From the NCBI RefSeq assembly GCF_023898315.1, contig NC_064617.1:619123000-619186999 (forward strand): a stretch of DNA of 64,000 nt, given 5' to 3'. Under the pieces are notes generated by a model. The model searched no databases. It had not been told where the DNA came from and was given only the letters and a program-made list of their open reading frames with translations. The position numbers and the translations under genes are program-made. The stretch's first letter is position 1; each line of letters begins with the position of its first letter. Source of the stretch: Schistocerca nitens. Taxonomy: Eukaryota; Arthropoda; Insecta; Orthoptera; Acrididae. Below are positions 21,980 through 33,110 of this stretch, piece by piece.

Positions 21980-22259
21980 GTGACATCCAACTAAACAAAT
22001 GTCCTTATTCTGACAGACACACGTCCAGATCGTGTTCACATAGTAATGACTCAAAACTCTGGCATCTCTCCTTCCGCATCCACCACTGCAGGTGGCTCAC
22101 CTCCAACTGCCCAACGCCACGCGCTGTTCACGCACTACACAAGCGAATATTCCAACAATGAGTCCAACCAGCCACAGATTTTACACAGCACAGTGACTGA
22201 TTTTAATACAGAGCGCTACGTGGCGTTACCAACATAAAAACCTAAACAGCATACTTACA

Positions 22260-24619
22260 AAGTGTCCAAAACTATCCTCTTTGAACCCTTACTCCATGTT
22301 TTTTTTAAATACCACGTGAAAGGGTTAACCCAATACTAATGCTAACATAACCACTGAAATGTTGCTTCATTTAAGCGAATGTGGGGGAACCCTGCAGAGA
22401 TTTTCCATTCTCTGTTTATAGAATGCATCTTAACAAGCAAGACGGTGGTATCAACTGCTAGCCACATTCCACCACTGGCTGATCTCTCCGCGCCGAGGCA
22501 CAGTGGCGGTTAAGGCAAAGCTGATTGGATAACAATATCTGGAGTAGAAGTCTACGAATTTTCCCACAGTGGACAAAGACAGCTATGACTACCTGTTCTT
22601 CGATCTGAGTGCAGCGAGGTGAATTTGTCATGCTCAGTTATACGTTAGACACATTCAATGGCTTAGTAGCAGACTAGCTTCAAAGTAGCAAACTCCGTTT
22701 GCTGACAAAGCACAGAGCAGGAGGCTACCGCACTTGACTTGTGCAAACTGCAGTGCCATAGTGAACCATGTCCTTTCTCTAAGGCTTCTGTAACTAGCCT
22801 GCAACGATCATGCCCAGGTTACAGGACAAACACCTGAACCCGCTTATTTCTAACAAGAAAATGTGAAGCCTTCTCACCCAGTTAGTAAACCGATGTAATC
22901 TTCTTAGAAGCAGCCGAGAAATAAGCAGAAATATAATCAAATATCGCACAACGAAAAGTGACTGTAATGTCACATCAGTCTGTCATTTTGTTTTTGAAAA
23001 GAATAAAACTTCCGTTACAGAAATATTAGATAGTCACTTGTATTTTTCATTTAAGCGATCTTACAAGTAGGGCATCCACAGGTAAATAATTATTCGTACT
23101 GAAAGGAACACTCAAACAAATTAAAATATTCGGAGGTGTTGAAATGCTGGTAGAATTGATTTAGAGTTAATTTCCGGGGTTAATTGTAGTTCTCACACAA
23201 CCGGTTTCATATGACGCAGGTACATCCTCAGATGTATTTATGTGTAAAAAATCTCCATATAATATTATAAGAACCTTATTACTTACTAAGTACAGAATAC
23301 ATAGATACTGAAAATTGAAATCATGACACAGGAATTGATAACAGAAGGCATGACCCGCTGTCAAAAAGTTACTTCCAACGTCTAATGTTCACTGTTATAG
23401 CTAATTGTCTTAATGTGTGCAACAAGGTGCAACGAGGAGCACTACTATCGCAACCACCAACAGAAGTCAAACTTAGTAAAGCCAGCTGCCAGAGAGCACC
23501 AGACGTCCCTTAAATAAAAGTGTCATAAAAATAATGATGAGGAACGTCCGGCAGAAGGTGTACCTCATATGCACCTTGAAACACACATTAAGCAACTTAG
23601 ATAGCACGGGGCATTAGATCTTGTAAGCAACTTTATGATAGCGACTCCTGCCTTTTGTTATTAATTGTTGTACCAAGAATTTAATTTTTAGTGCTAAGAA
23701 CTCTGGACTTTGTAATTCAGTGGTACAGTTCTTATAAAGTACTATATAAAAAATTCGCAGAAATACAACTGAGAATGTACTTGTGTGGATTGAAACTAGT
23801 TGGAGCAGTCTCTGAGATACTACTACAAAGCAGCCAACGTGGCAAATTGGTCTCTCAATAAATTTTACCAGCATTTCAAATCCTGAGTATAGTTTAATTT
23901 TTGAGTGTTCCCTTCAGTCGTATTTTCATTGAAAAAAATAAAAGAAAAAGAGAAAGAGAAAGAAAAGAAGGTCACCTAATTCAACCAAGAATCAGAAGCC
24001 AAAAAACCAAACTTCAAACAGTCTTCCATCAGATCATATCAAAAAATAGTAAGGCTTTATTGTCTGGTAAGTGTGATATAAAAAATAACCAGACGACTAG
24101 GATACCTCCAAATTAGTTCACGTAAAATGTCTAGATAGTATTTACATATGAAATAGGGAAACTTCGATCCACATTACGTAGATAAAAGATTACAAAATTA
24201 GCTCGTGGACTGGGTAAACTTTGCAGGTATCATTCAAGGTGCATGGTTTCATAATACACAATGTGTGTGCTGTTTCTAGTTAGGTTGCTGAAGACTATGT
24301 TTCTCAAAATATAAATGAACTGTAGCCTAATTTTGCATAACTTTATATTTTTGTTAGCTTAATTAAGATCAGATTTGAGTAATACTGTAAAAGATCAGTG
24401 TGGGTAATTTGTATCTACATCCTATGTTAACGCTTTCCTCAACAACGACTGTAAGTGAAAATTAACTTAATATAAATTTTCTTTAAAAAATGAAGGAACG
24501 TTGTCTCACATCGAATATCTTACAAACGACGCTAGTTTCCAAAATATTTGTGTTACATGCATGTTATGACCGTGATGGTTCATAGAAAATTGTTAAATCA
24601 TGTCATTAAATCGAGTTGT
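22260..24619. other. No recognisable feature
   Basis: Mostly unassigned. Around 23160-23240 the sequence (caaccggtttcatatg, then catcctcagatg) resembles a dispersed arthropod repeat motif but is too short to call. A purine tract lies at 23931-23970. ORFs here are short and unconvincing. Confidence 0.5.
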
Positions 24620-24960
24620 ATTACTTCGAAGGTGGGAGGATAATTTTTAAAAGCTAACATAATTTTTATATCGAGAAATAGGTTCTACTCATGAAGCCAA
24701 TGAATTCGATACCCCACAAGCGATGCTTCGCTTGCGATCACGTTATTTGCATGATACAGAGTGTAATTAATTCATGCGTTTTTCTCACGAACTACATATT
24801 AACAAAATCCACCTAGTTTTCATGTTGATAGACAAGCTGCATTTCTGTTGCAGTGGACTGAAGCGTAAGCGAGGCTTACCAGCCAATCCGCAAAGAGCGA
24901 CACAGCACTCAGGCCGCGTCCTACGTCAGGGAAGTGTCCCATGTGGGCGACGTCCATTGT
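24620..24960 (+). repeat. Unclassified long repeat, family U (partial copy)
   Basis: Aligns by eye with the reverse complement of about 31366-31580. Shared markers include cataatttttat, taacaaaatccac, gatagacaag and cagtgga, in the same order and spacing over roughly 250 bp. It is the third copy of the family that forms the inverted repeat at 29.6-33.1 kb. No coding content is seen. Confidence 0.7.
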
Positions 24961-25798
24961 GCTGTCTGTCCTCTGCTATAACAAGCGTCGTTTGAATTCA
25001 AACCCTTTTGAATCTTGTCGCTGCAGCACTCACGGCGGTGAGAGCGACAGCCACGCGTCTTCTCAGCAAAGCAGAGGAGCGGACGCGCCGGCAGCTATAA
25101 GATACTACTCATCCGATTTTAGGAATCAAGTGAAAAATTTGATTCTTCCGCATCCTACAGCCTGATATCTTTGCTCGATGAATGTCTGAATTTGTTATTG
25201 TTATTCGCCATAGTTACTGTGCTGCTGGAAACTGAGTACATGGCTGCACGGAATTTCTAGGAGTTTGCAGAGGTAGAATCACACTGCGTACACATTCCAT
25301 ATAGTTCATTTTAGACCATACATTATTGCGTACTAAATGTAAACAACATGTATAAATTGTGTTTAAAGTTGAGAGCGGAATGATATTTGATTCTTGAGAT
25401 ATCGGTTGTTGTCTCCGGGGACAGGTCGCTCGCGACGCGTCCGAATCCTTTCCTCAGCTTCAGGAATCAAGTGATCTAAAAAACCATCGCATATCAAAAA
25501 CGGTTCAAAATATCGAAACGACGTTTTTTGGAAATGAAAGGACTAATTTATCGTATCGTTAACCCTCGATACGTTTTTGTCAAACATGTGAGCTGAGCGA
25601 AAACATGACCCTATGAACCATTATTACACCATGAGGTTTTGCCCGAGTTTTCGTAGCCAAACAAAGAAACAAGCAAACCGGGCATCAAAGCGAGATGCGC
25701 GAGCTCTAATTTTGCATGAAAATATTTCATTCCTTGACTGTAATCAGGATAATTAAGGAAAACTTAATTACTGAGGTGAGGGAAAAATTGAAGTCTAG
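24961..25798. other. No recognisable feature
   Basis: Part of this may continue the family U copy. Around 24900-25100 the sequence is GC-richer and contains ggccgcgtcctacgt, which recurs inverted near 27445. Confidence 0.45.
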
Positions 25799-26060
25799 AA
25801 TGAAATTTTCACTCTACAGCGGAGTGTACGCTGACATGAAACTTGCTGGCAAATTACAACTGTGAGCCGGAGCGAGACTTGAAATCGGGACCTTTGCCTT
25901 TAAGTTCGTCTTTGATCGGTTAACTCAGTTTTTTTTATTACAGAGGGCTGCTAACCCTCTGACCGACCACGCTGAGCTACCGTGCCGGCATCGACTGAGC
26001 TACCCACGCACGACTCACGACCCGTCGTCACAGCTTTAATTCCACCAGAAATATTTCACT
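25799..26060 (-). repeat. Dispersed tRNA-like repeat with a second tRNA-like piece inside
   Basis: The outer repeat runs from aatgaaattttcactct to about 26060; the phrases gagacttgaaatcgggacc and ctgagctacccacgcacg look like the complement of tRNA-like arms. The middle (about 25928-25990: a T tract, then ctaaccctctgaccgaccacgctgagctacc) reads like a second, independent tRNA-like unit on the minus strand. Families recognised from general pattern and memory of orthopteran repeats; limits are approximate. Confidence 0.55.
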
Positions 26061-26340
26061 AGAAGCTGCTGCAAAGCTACGTAAATGAAGTGTCCAAAAG
26101 TACATCTGTTCAGGGCCTAGCTGTTTAGCACATAGAAAGATACATAGATGCGGTATTTAAGTGTCAAAAAGGCCTTCTTCGAATCAAATAAAGTTAGGAT
26201 TTTCGAGAACAGAAGACATTAGGAAGGCTAACGAGATGTCAGTAAGATCACACTTTCCGAATAAAATTTGATAGTAAATGATGAAAGAAATCGGTTAAAT
26301 ATTTTGTGAAATCATTTGTGTAAAAGAAATAAGTCAGAGA

Positions 26341-26516
26341 GCAGTTCTAGGCGCTTCAGTGTGGAGCCGCGCGCCTGCTACGGTCGCAGGTTCGAATCCT
26401 GCTTCGGGCATGGATGTGTGTGATGTCCTTAGGTTAGTTAGGTTTAAGTAGTCCTAAGTTTAGGGGACTGATGACCTCAAATGTTAAGTCCCATAATGCT
26501 TGGAGCCATTTCATTT
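26341..26516 (+). mobile_element. tRNA-derived SINE, family A (5'-truncated)
   Basis: B-box ggttcgaatcc, body marker ttaggttagttagg and end gagccattt. The A-box part of the head is missing. Flanked by a 15-bp duplication with one mismatch (gaaataagtcagaga, 26326-26340 and 26517-26531). Confidence 0.92.
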
Positions 26517-26924
26517 GAAATAAATCAGAGAAACATTCTAAGTGCCTCTGAATGATGCTCGAAATCATGAACAGAAAATGAGTTGCATCGAACGTTTCTG
26601 TAATATTTTTTATTTCGTTCTTTTAGACAAATCATTTCACAAAATGTTTGACTTTCTTTTCAAAAATTTTATATGGTTTGCTTTTACAGGCTATTTACAT
26701 TAACTAAAACGCTTGGCCTTAACACTGACTTTATTAGGGATTTAATGTGTGTGACATACTGGGACAGGCAAGTACACGGTTAAAGATCAAGTACTTTGGC
26801 AAGACCTTGAAAACATACATAGCGATGCAATGTAAACAGTATACATAAAACTTAGTGTACAGAATTATAGCTGAGTAAGTTAGAATATAAGAAATATCAG
26901 TAACCGAACCCAGGACTGGTAATT

Positions 26925-26970
26925 AATCGCATTTTACAATCAGTAACGCTACCGTTATGCCACAGGTTGT
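26925..26970 (-). repeat. tRNA-like fragment
   Basis: On the minus strand the phrases tggcataacggtagcg and gtcctgggttcgg resemble the A-box and B-box of a tRNA or tRNA-derived SINE head. There is no full cloverleaf, so it is not called a tRNA gene. Confidence 0.4.
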
Positions 26971-28783
26971 TGTCGAAAGCTACGATCATACTTTTTGATA
27001 TACGGTAGCCAGTCATTCTTCCACATTTAAAAGTTCTTGATCATGTAAAAAACATTCGTCTTTAATTTATTGACGAGATAGTTTAATATTCCTCTGCTCA
27101 ATCAATTGTATTCGAAGAATTTGTCTGGTGATTTTCGTTGTTGATGATATAAATTATGAATTTCTCTATGAAGGTTCCTCCCTTTGTAAATTTCATGCAC
27201 AGCATTCCTTTTCGCTTTATTTTTCTAAGTAAAGCTACTTTTGTAGCCTTACTCTCTAGATACAGTATTCTACAGTTTAAGGGCGCCATTTTATAGAAAC
27301 AGCTGGTCGGCTGTAAGCAGCCGTCTTGTAGAGGGAGATGGTCGGTCGCACGCGGGACATACAGCTTTTCGCCCGATGCTGCTGCTTGTTGCTCGAGTGT
27401 CGCGCATCTAGTCGTCGCTCGCTGTCGATCGCTTCTGACGCTTACGTAGGACGCGGCCTTCGGAAAGCCATAAACCAGTGAACCTATAACGCTATTTGTT
27501 TATGGTTCATCTAAATTTTTTATAGTTTTTTGCTTTAAAATTTTCGCGTATTGATACTATATTTTCTGTATGTGTGGAGAAAAGTGTGCTATACTGGAGG
27601 TTGAAGTTCTTTGCATTGCATGTGAGTAATATATGTAAAATACTATGTAAATTGTTTATTACGTTAAATAATAAACAATTTTCTGATGATATTTGGTGTT
27701 TAAAACTATTTGGGTGTATAAACTGTTCATGTTGATGTAAATTTGACAATTCTAAGAAATGGTCACGCTTAGGAACAATGTAAGAAATAGGTGTTATGTA
27801 AAATCCAGTGTGCTTTTGTTTGAAACGGAAGTGGCTCTGGGGAGTGGAAAAGGTGGTAAGGGTGAATTGGCGAGCTACCTAGTCATACAATCTGTAGGCA
27901 GCAGTGATTGAGGCCACACCCTTGCGGAGCAGGAGAAGCTTTGCCTGCAAACTTCCACAGAAGTGCCTCGGATGAAACCTGCTAGCGGCTTACGGCATAG
28001 CTGCGAGTAGTTGGGCTACTGTAGGTAAAACTGAAACGCCAAGAAGACCAACTGAGCCCATACAGCAAGATACTTGCAGGCCGTACTGTGGGTAGTGTAG
28101 CCGCCATAACTGTTCGCCACACACAAGCCTACAGTCACTAGATAATATTTTTTTGGCATTTTACTTTAGTACAGCGTGAACCATTAATTTAAACTGATAA
28201 CCTATCTTGAACTATAAAGAAATTGGTTCACCCTGTTATTTCATCCTAATCAATGTAGGGTTCCTTCCTAGTGTTTGATTAACCCGGGTATCCTGTTTTA
28301 CAAACTTATGAAGTGCCAAGTTAATATAAAGATTCACCACTTAAATTGTTTTCGTGTAAATAATGAGATTTATGTGTGAGGGACTAAATCGTGTACTAAT
28401 GAAATTACTTCTCAGTAGTGGAAGAGTGTAAACTGAATAGAATGAATGTAAATATAATTTTGCATCATAAAGTTAAGGAGTTCATGAATATTTTACACTT
28501 GAGCAATACTTAAAGAAAAATGGTCTTAGGGGTTTCACTGAAACGCGAAAAGAAAATTTTGTTATAGCAGTAACACGTCAATGCTTTAGTACATTACAGA
28601 GAAATCAAGCCAAACTATTCTTGTTTTTAAAAAAATTTTGTTAACTATTGCAAAGTGTTATAGTAGAAGTTCGCTTACGTAAAATTCAGTTTGAGGGAAG
28701 GAAAGTTACTAGAATCTGTTAAAAGGCTATACAGAGTTAGTTCAAAGAGTAATAGCTTTTGAAAGTAAATTCCAGTAAGAAAA
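26971..28783. other. Unassigned, with a GC-rich block at 27290-27470
   Basis: 27290-27470 is locally CpG-rich (cgtcgctcgctgtcgatcgc, acgtaggacgcggcc) in an AT-rich setting. This could be a decayed repeat, an LTR or a promoter-like island; I cannot tell which. The rest shows no ORF or family. Confidence 0.45.
27649..27681. repeat. 12-bp perfect inverted repeat (hairpin)
   Basis: aaattgtttatt and its exact complement aataaacaattt are separated by 9 bases. It is AT-rich, may be chance, and has no T tract like a terminator. Confidence 0.7.
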
Positions 28784-28986
28784 AATTCAAATGGTTCAAA
28801 TGGCTCTGAGCACTATGGGACTCAACATCTTAGGTCATAAGTCCCCTAGAACTTAGAACTACTTAAACCTAACTAACCTAAGGACATCACACACACCCTT
28901 GCCCGAGGCAGGATTCGAACCTGCGACCGTAGCAGTCCCGCGGTTCCGGACTGCAGCGCCAGAATCGCACGGCCACCGCGGCTGGC
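28784..28986 (-). mobile_element. tRNA-derived SINE, family A
   Basis: Full-length minus-strand copy, with the complement of the B-box (ggattcgaacc) near 28913. Flanked by a 14-bp duplication with one mismatch (ttccagtaagaaaa at 28770-28783; 28987-29000). Confidence 0.93.
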
Positions 28987-29000
28987 TTCCATTAAGAAAA

Positions 29001-29639
29001 GGGTATTCTTGAAATGAAATGTTCAGTATAAAGGGTGTGTGCTTTACTGTCGTATTTTAGTATTTAAGTTTGTGGGTTATGGAAAGTGCTTTTCTAAAGG
29101 CCTCCCTTGGCCAAATTTTTTTTAGCTTCCTTGAAGTTATGAACTGGGATTTTTCTCTTTTGAAAAAGTAATGTATAAGGGTGTAGTATACAAATAATTC
29201 CAGTGTCTTTACCAATATTGTTTACGTGGAGTAATATTTATTTGAAGAAGCAACTTAAACAGCTGCAAGAGATTAGGCAAAACTCATACTTCTGCTTTTC
29301 CAATAAATTACTGTTTCATTGCCTGGATAGGCTGGCGACCGTTAGTAAATATTTTAAAGCACTAAATGAACTTGGAAGCTGGGTAAGATCTTAGGAAAAT
29401 AAGTCTGATACGTGGCAACAAAGAGACAGGGTTTTCTGTTATTTTTGTAAAAGCATAGTAAATTACAATAGTAGTGATAGGGTTATAAACCCTCGCTGCA
29501 GGAGGTCAATTAGGGATGCGACGCGCTGACCACTCGTGGCAGCTTTGTTAGAGATACGCTCACACCAGTAAGTCACCATTGTGCTCTTCCACTGAAACAT
29601 ACCCGTAGGGTTTTGGTATGATCCGTCTTTACCTATTAT
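29001..29639. other. No recognisable feature
   Basis: No supported ORF or repeat. It abuts the outer end of the left arm of the family U inverted repeat. Confidence 0.45.
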
Positions 29640-31060
29640 CATGCACAGGTAGCTCTGACAGGTTTAAAGTGCCTGTGAACGTAGTCCCAACCAGGTAAGT
29701 AGATTCCAGACACCGCGACATTTAGACATAAGAATAATACCCGCCATATGTCAATCACGAATTGATCATCTCTACTTCAGATCAAGCAAACGAACAATTA
29801 CTTGCACTAAATATTTCTATTATAATAATCACCATACACAGTGGTTTAATATTTCATATTTGGCGATGAAGGAAAATCCTATGTACTTAGAAAAACAAGA
29901 AAATCTGAGCGAACATGCCTTCAATCAATATAAACACATGAAAATTTGCCAAAACACTTCTTATACTAGCGTAATCCCAAGACAAAAACTTCAAGCACAC
30001 TGAACACAAGAAAATTTACATTACACTGACAGTGTTATAAATTCACACAACAGACTGTACACTGACTACTCTGTTGTAGATGGACGATATCGTCTATCTG
30101 CCAAATACATTACTTGAATTTAAGTCCCAAGAACACTCACGTAATAAGTGGTTGACATGGATACGATGGAATGAGAAAAACTACGCAAATCAACTGTAGC
30201 CTAAAGCAGGTCTGAAGTAAATACACTCTAGTGTCTCGCACACTTAGCGGCTGAGCAACGTGGTGTATACCTTGCGCAGACTGCAACGATAATGGCAGCC
30301 ATGGTCGGCTTTGGCGTGTGTGGGTGGTGGACGAATCGACGCCTTGTGAACCTGTAAGCCTGACAGCTGTACTCTGGTCTTGACTGGATATACGGTCCTA
30401 AATTGCCATCAATTTTCGTGAGGTGAAAAACTATGATTTTCCCTAGCTAAATCAACAGGCTTTGTCCACTCACTAAGGCTGAGCGGTGAGTACACTGTTC
30501 CCTGACATTTTCCACAGAACTTAACTAGCACAGCTCGTAGCTAGTAATCTCCAATCCAGAGAAATTACAAGATATCAGAGCCTCGTGAACACACGTGGGT
30601 ATTCACAACCAAATGTCTCTTTCAGAGCCACGACAGAGTGAGATGCTTGCAGTGCAGCACATGCCCCTCATAGGAAAGTGTGAACCCCGAACTACTCACT
30701 CATAATTGCCTGAATTGTTGCAGCTTTCCCCCACCGTATTATGTGTTCGCCTCCTGCCACAAGTAGTCCTGGCCCATGAGATCTTTTGCTGCAAATGTTG
30801 TTGTTGTCGTTTCTTCGCCTAATGGGATATGAGAAACGAAGGGGGCGAATACTAGTTTCACCTGGTCCAATGAGCGTTTCCAATTCTTCCTTTTGGTGAT
30901 AAGCTCCGCCCAAACAGGAGGTGTCCACATGGGATTAATGCGCTGTTCACACACCTATCAAGTGATTTTCGAAAATTTACGAATATACCGGTGTCTCACA
31001 TGGTTGTCCTTTCTGCACCCCAAAAGTGGCCTCCCGCTGCGTTCTTAAGTTCAAAGGCTT
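29640..31060 (+). repeat. Unclassified long repeat, family U (left arm)
   Basis: This 1.4-kb stretch aligns along its whole length with the reverse complement of about 31610-33110. Markers in matching order include catgcacaggta, gcttgatctga, tttataacactgtcagtgtaat, agtttttctcatt and gggaaagctgcaacaa. Divergence is substantial, roughly a quarter by eye. Short ORFs on the minus strand share a segment (GEHIIRWGKAATIQAIMSE) with the other arm (GESTERWGKAATMYSVTSE) but match no family I know. Confidence 0.75.
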
Positions 31061-31309
31061 TCTTAGGTCAGGTGGAGTACTCACGCCTTTTACATGCGAG
31101 TGTCACGGGAATTTAGTTTATGTCAAGCTAATGACGTACTTTCTGCTTCCTTACATTTCCGTGTAAATGGAAAGGCTGTGTTCCCCTTTGAGACCACCCA
31201 AATGAATCCCCTGCTGCGTTCAGTAACTCTTTATTATGCGGTTATCTCCGCCGAAAATGCCAGGTGCAGTCCATAATTTGCATCTCTGATTCATTTCCCA
31301 CAGCGAGTG

Positions 31310-33110
31310 TTCACTGGTTTATAGCCTTCTTAAGTTGAGATCATTGCCATTGTGCCCGGGTCGTGTGGGAAGCCTGGCTTGCACTTCAATCCACTGTTAC
31401 AAAAATGCTACTTGTCTATCAAAAAGCAAATTAAGTGGATTTTGTTAGTACCGAGTTCATGTGAGGCACTCATGAATTACTAACTCTCTGTACTATGCAT
31501 ATAACGGATTTACAAGCAAAGTATGGCTTGAGGAGTATCTAATTCAGCGACTCGATAAGTAGAATAGATTACTCGACATAAAAATTATGTTTGGTGGTTG
31601 AAATTGTCCTGCCATTTTACAACTTTTAACTTAAGAAAGTACTCAGGAATGCAGTGGGACGCCGCATTTGGGATGCAGAAAGTTTCACTTCAGCAAGAGT
31701 GACCAGGAGTTTTGTAAACATTCAAATATCACATGATAGTGGCGTGGACAGCTCCTGTATGGGTGTAGCTTATTACTAAATGAAAGAAATGCGAATGCTC
31801 ATAGGATCGGGTGAAACTAGCATTCACCCCAGTTCATCTCTGAAACCCCATTCCGTAACGAAATGACAAAAGCTGCAGCAAAAGCTCTCATTGGCGAACA
31901 CCAGTTGTGGCACGTGGTGAATCCACAGAACGGTGGGGCAAGGCTGCAACAATGTATTCAGTTACGAGTGAGCACTTCAAGGAGCACTCTCTTCCTAGAA
32001 GGGCTGTGTTTCGGACAGAGTGCATATCACTCTGTCGTCGATCCAGCAGAGACATTTTGTTGCGAACACCTGACAGTCTTTATGAGGATCTGATGTCACC
32101 CATATTTGGTCAACAATCTCGTAATACCTCTGGATGGGAGGTTGTGGGCTAAAAGCTGTGCCTGTTAAGTTATGCATGAGGGCAACGGTGTACATGTCGC
32201 TCAACTTTAGTGAGTGGACACAGCCTGTTGATTTAGACATGGAAAACATAGTTCTTTGTCTCACGAAAACTTTGGCAGTTTTCGGCTATACATCCAGCCA
32301 AGGCCAGAGTAGAATTTGTCAGGCCTGCAGTTTCTCGAGGCGTCGAAGCATCCGCCGCCGACACACTCCACAGCTGACCGTAGCCGTCGTTATCGCGGCA
32401 GTCTGCACAAGGTAAATACCGTGTTCCTCAGGCGCCAAGTGTGGGACTCACTAGAGCGTGTTCACTTCAGATCTGCTTTAGAGTGGAGTTCATTTGTATA
32501 GTTTTTCTCATTCTCTTGTGTCCACATCAGCCATGTATTGACTGTGTGTTCTTGGGGCTTAAATTCGAGAAAGGCATTCAGCACATAGGCGATATTGTTA
32601 AGCTGCAATAGAGTAGTCAGAGTGCAGTCAATTGTGTGAATTTATAACATTGTCAGTGTAATATTTATGGGGCAAAATTTTCTTGTGTTCAATGTGCTTG
32701 AAGTTGTGTTCGTATTTCTTGTTCTCATGAGATTAGGCAAGTGAAGGAATTGTTCTGGTAAATTTTTATATGTTTATCTTGCTTGAAGTTAGGTTCATTA
32801 AGATTTTCTTCCGATAATTTTACTGGATCTCCTTAAGTACAGAGGATTTTCGTTCATTTCCAAATGCACAGATTGAATATCCTATGTATCGTAATTATTC
32901 TAATAAAAATATTTAGAACAGGTAATAGTCCAGTTGCTTGATCTGATGTAGAGTTTACCCCTTCTCCCCTGACATGTCTTGGATCATGTATAACAGCTAT
33001 TATTCTGATGTCGAAACTCACTGTCTGGGATATCCTTACCTGGCAGTGCCTGGGTTCACATGAACTTAAGCTTGTCAGAGGTACCTGTGCATGGTAAGTG
33101 GTAAGGACTG
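31310..33110 (-). repeat. Unclassified long repeat, family U (right arm and extension)
   Basis: The portion 31610-33110 is the inverted partner of the left arm. The portion 31366-31580 matches the partial copy at 24620-24960 and is absent from the left arm, so the family is at least 1.8 kb and the left copy is truncated on its inner side. The GKAAT-containing reading frame is shared between arms, hinting at former coding sequence. Confidence 0.72.

Larger units (their letters stand above)
14653..22259 (-). mobile_element. Large non-autonomous LTR retrotransposon (LARD-like)
   Basis: Two copies of one LTR in the same orientation (14653-16064 and 20124-22259), each TG...CA, flank a 4.06-kb interior without gag-pol. 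Read on the minus strand, a TGGACCC sequence four bases inside the 5' LTR can serve as primer binding site, and the purine-rich GGGGAGCATGGAGG lies just before the 3' LTR. Outer flanks are TAGT and AAGT, an imperfect 4-bp duplication; the related solo LTR at 59113 has a perfect 4-bp duplication. Both LTRs carry insertions at their AT tract. The name LARD is by structure; proteins would have to come from a relative. Confidence 0.8.
20124..22259 (-). repeat. 5' LTR of the LARD-like element, split by a Tc1-like transposon
   Basis: Starts TGAAATGTCCCC and ends CATACTTACA on the plus strand. Outside the insert (20511-21928) it matches the other LTR closely, with a roughly 20-bp deletion near 20418 and scattered substitutions. 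It keeps a long TA tract after the insert. Confidence 0.85.

Noticed and set aside
24774-25165. Overlapping ORFs in a GC-richer patch as an exon
   Set aside because: No recognisable domain; the start lies within a dispersed repeat shared with 31.4 kb.
27649-27681. Hairpin as a transcription terminator
   Set aside because: Insect genomes do not use such terminators, and there is no adjacent gene.
29640-33110. The inverted repeat as LTRs of one retroelement
   Set aside because: LTRs are direct repeats; these arms are inverted, so they are two copies in opposite orientation or long inverted termini.
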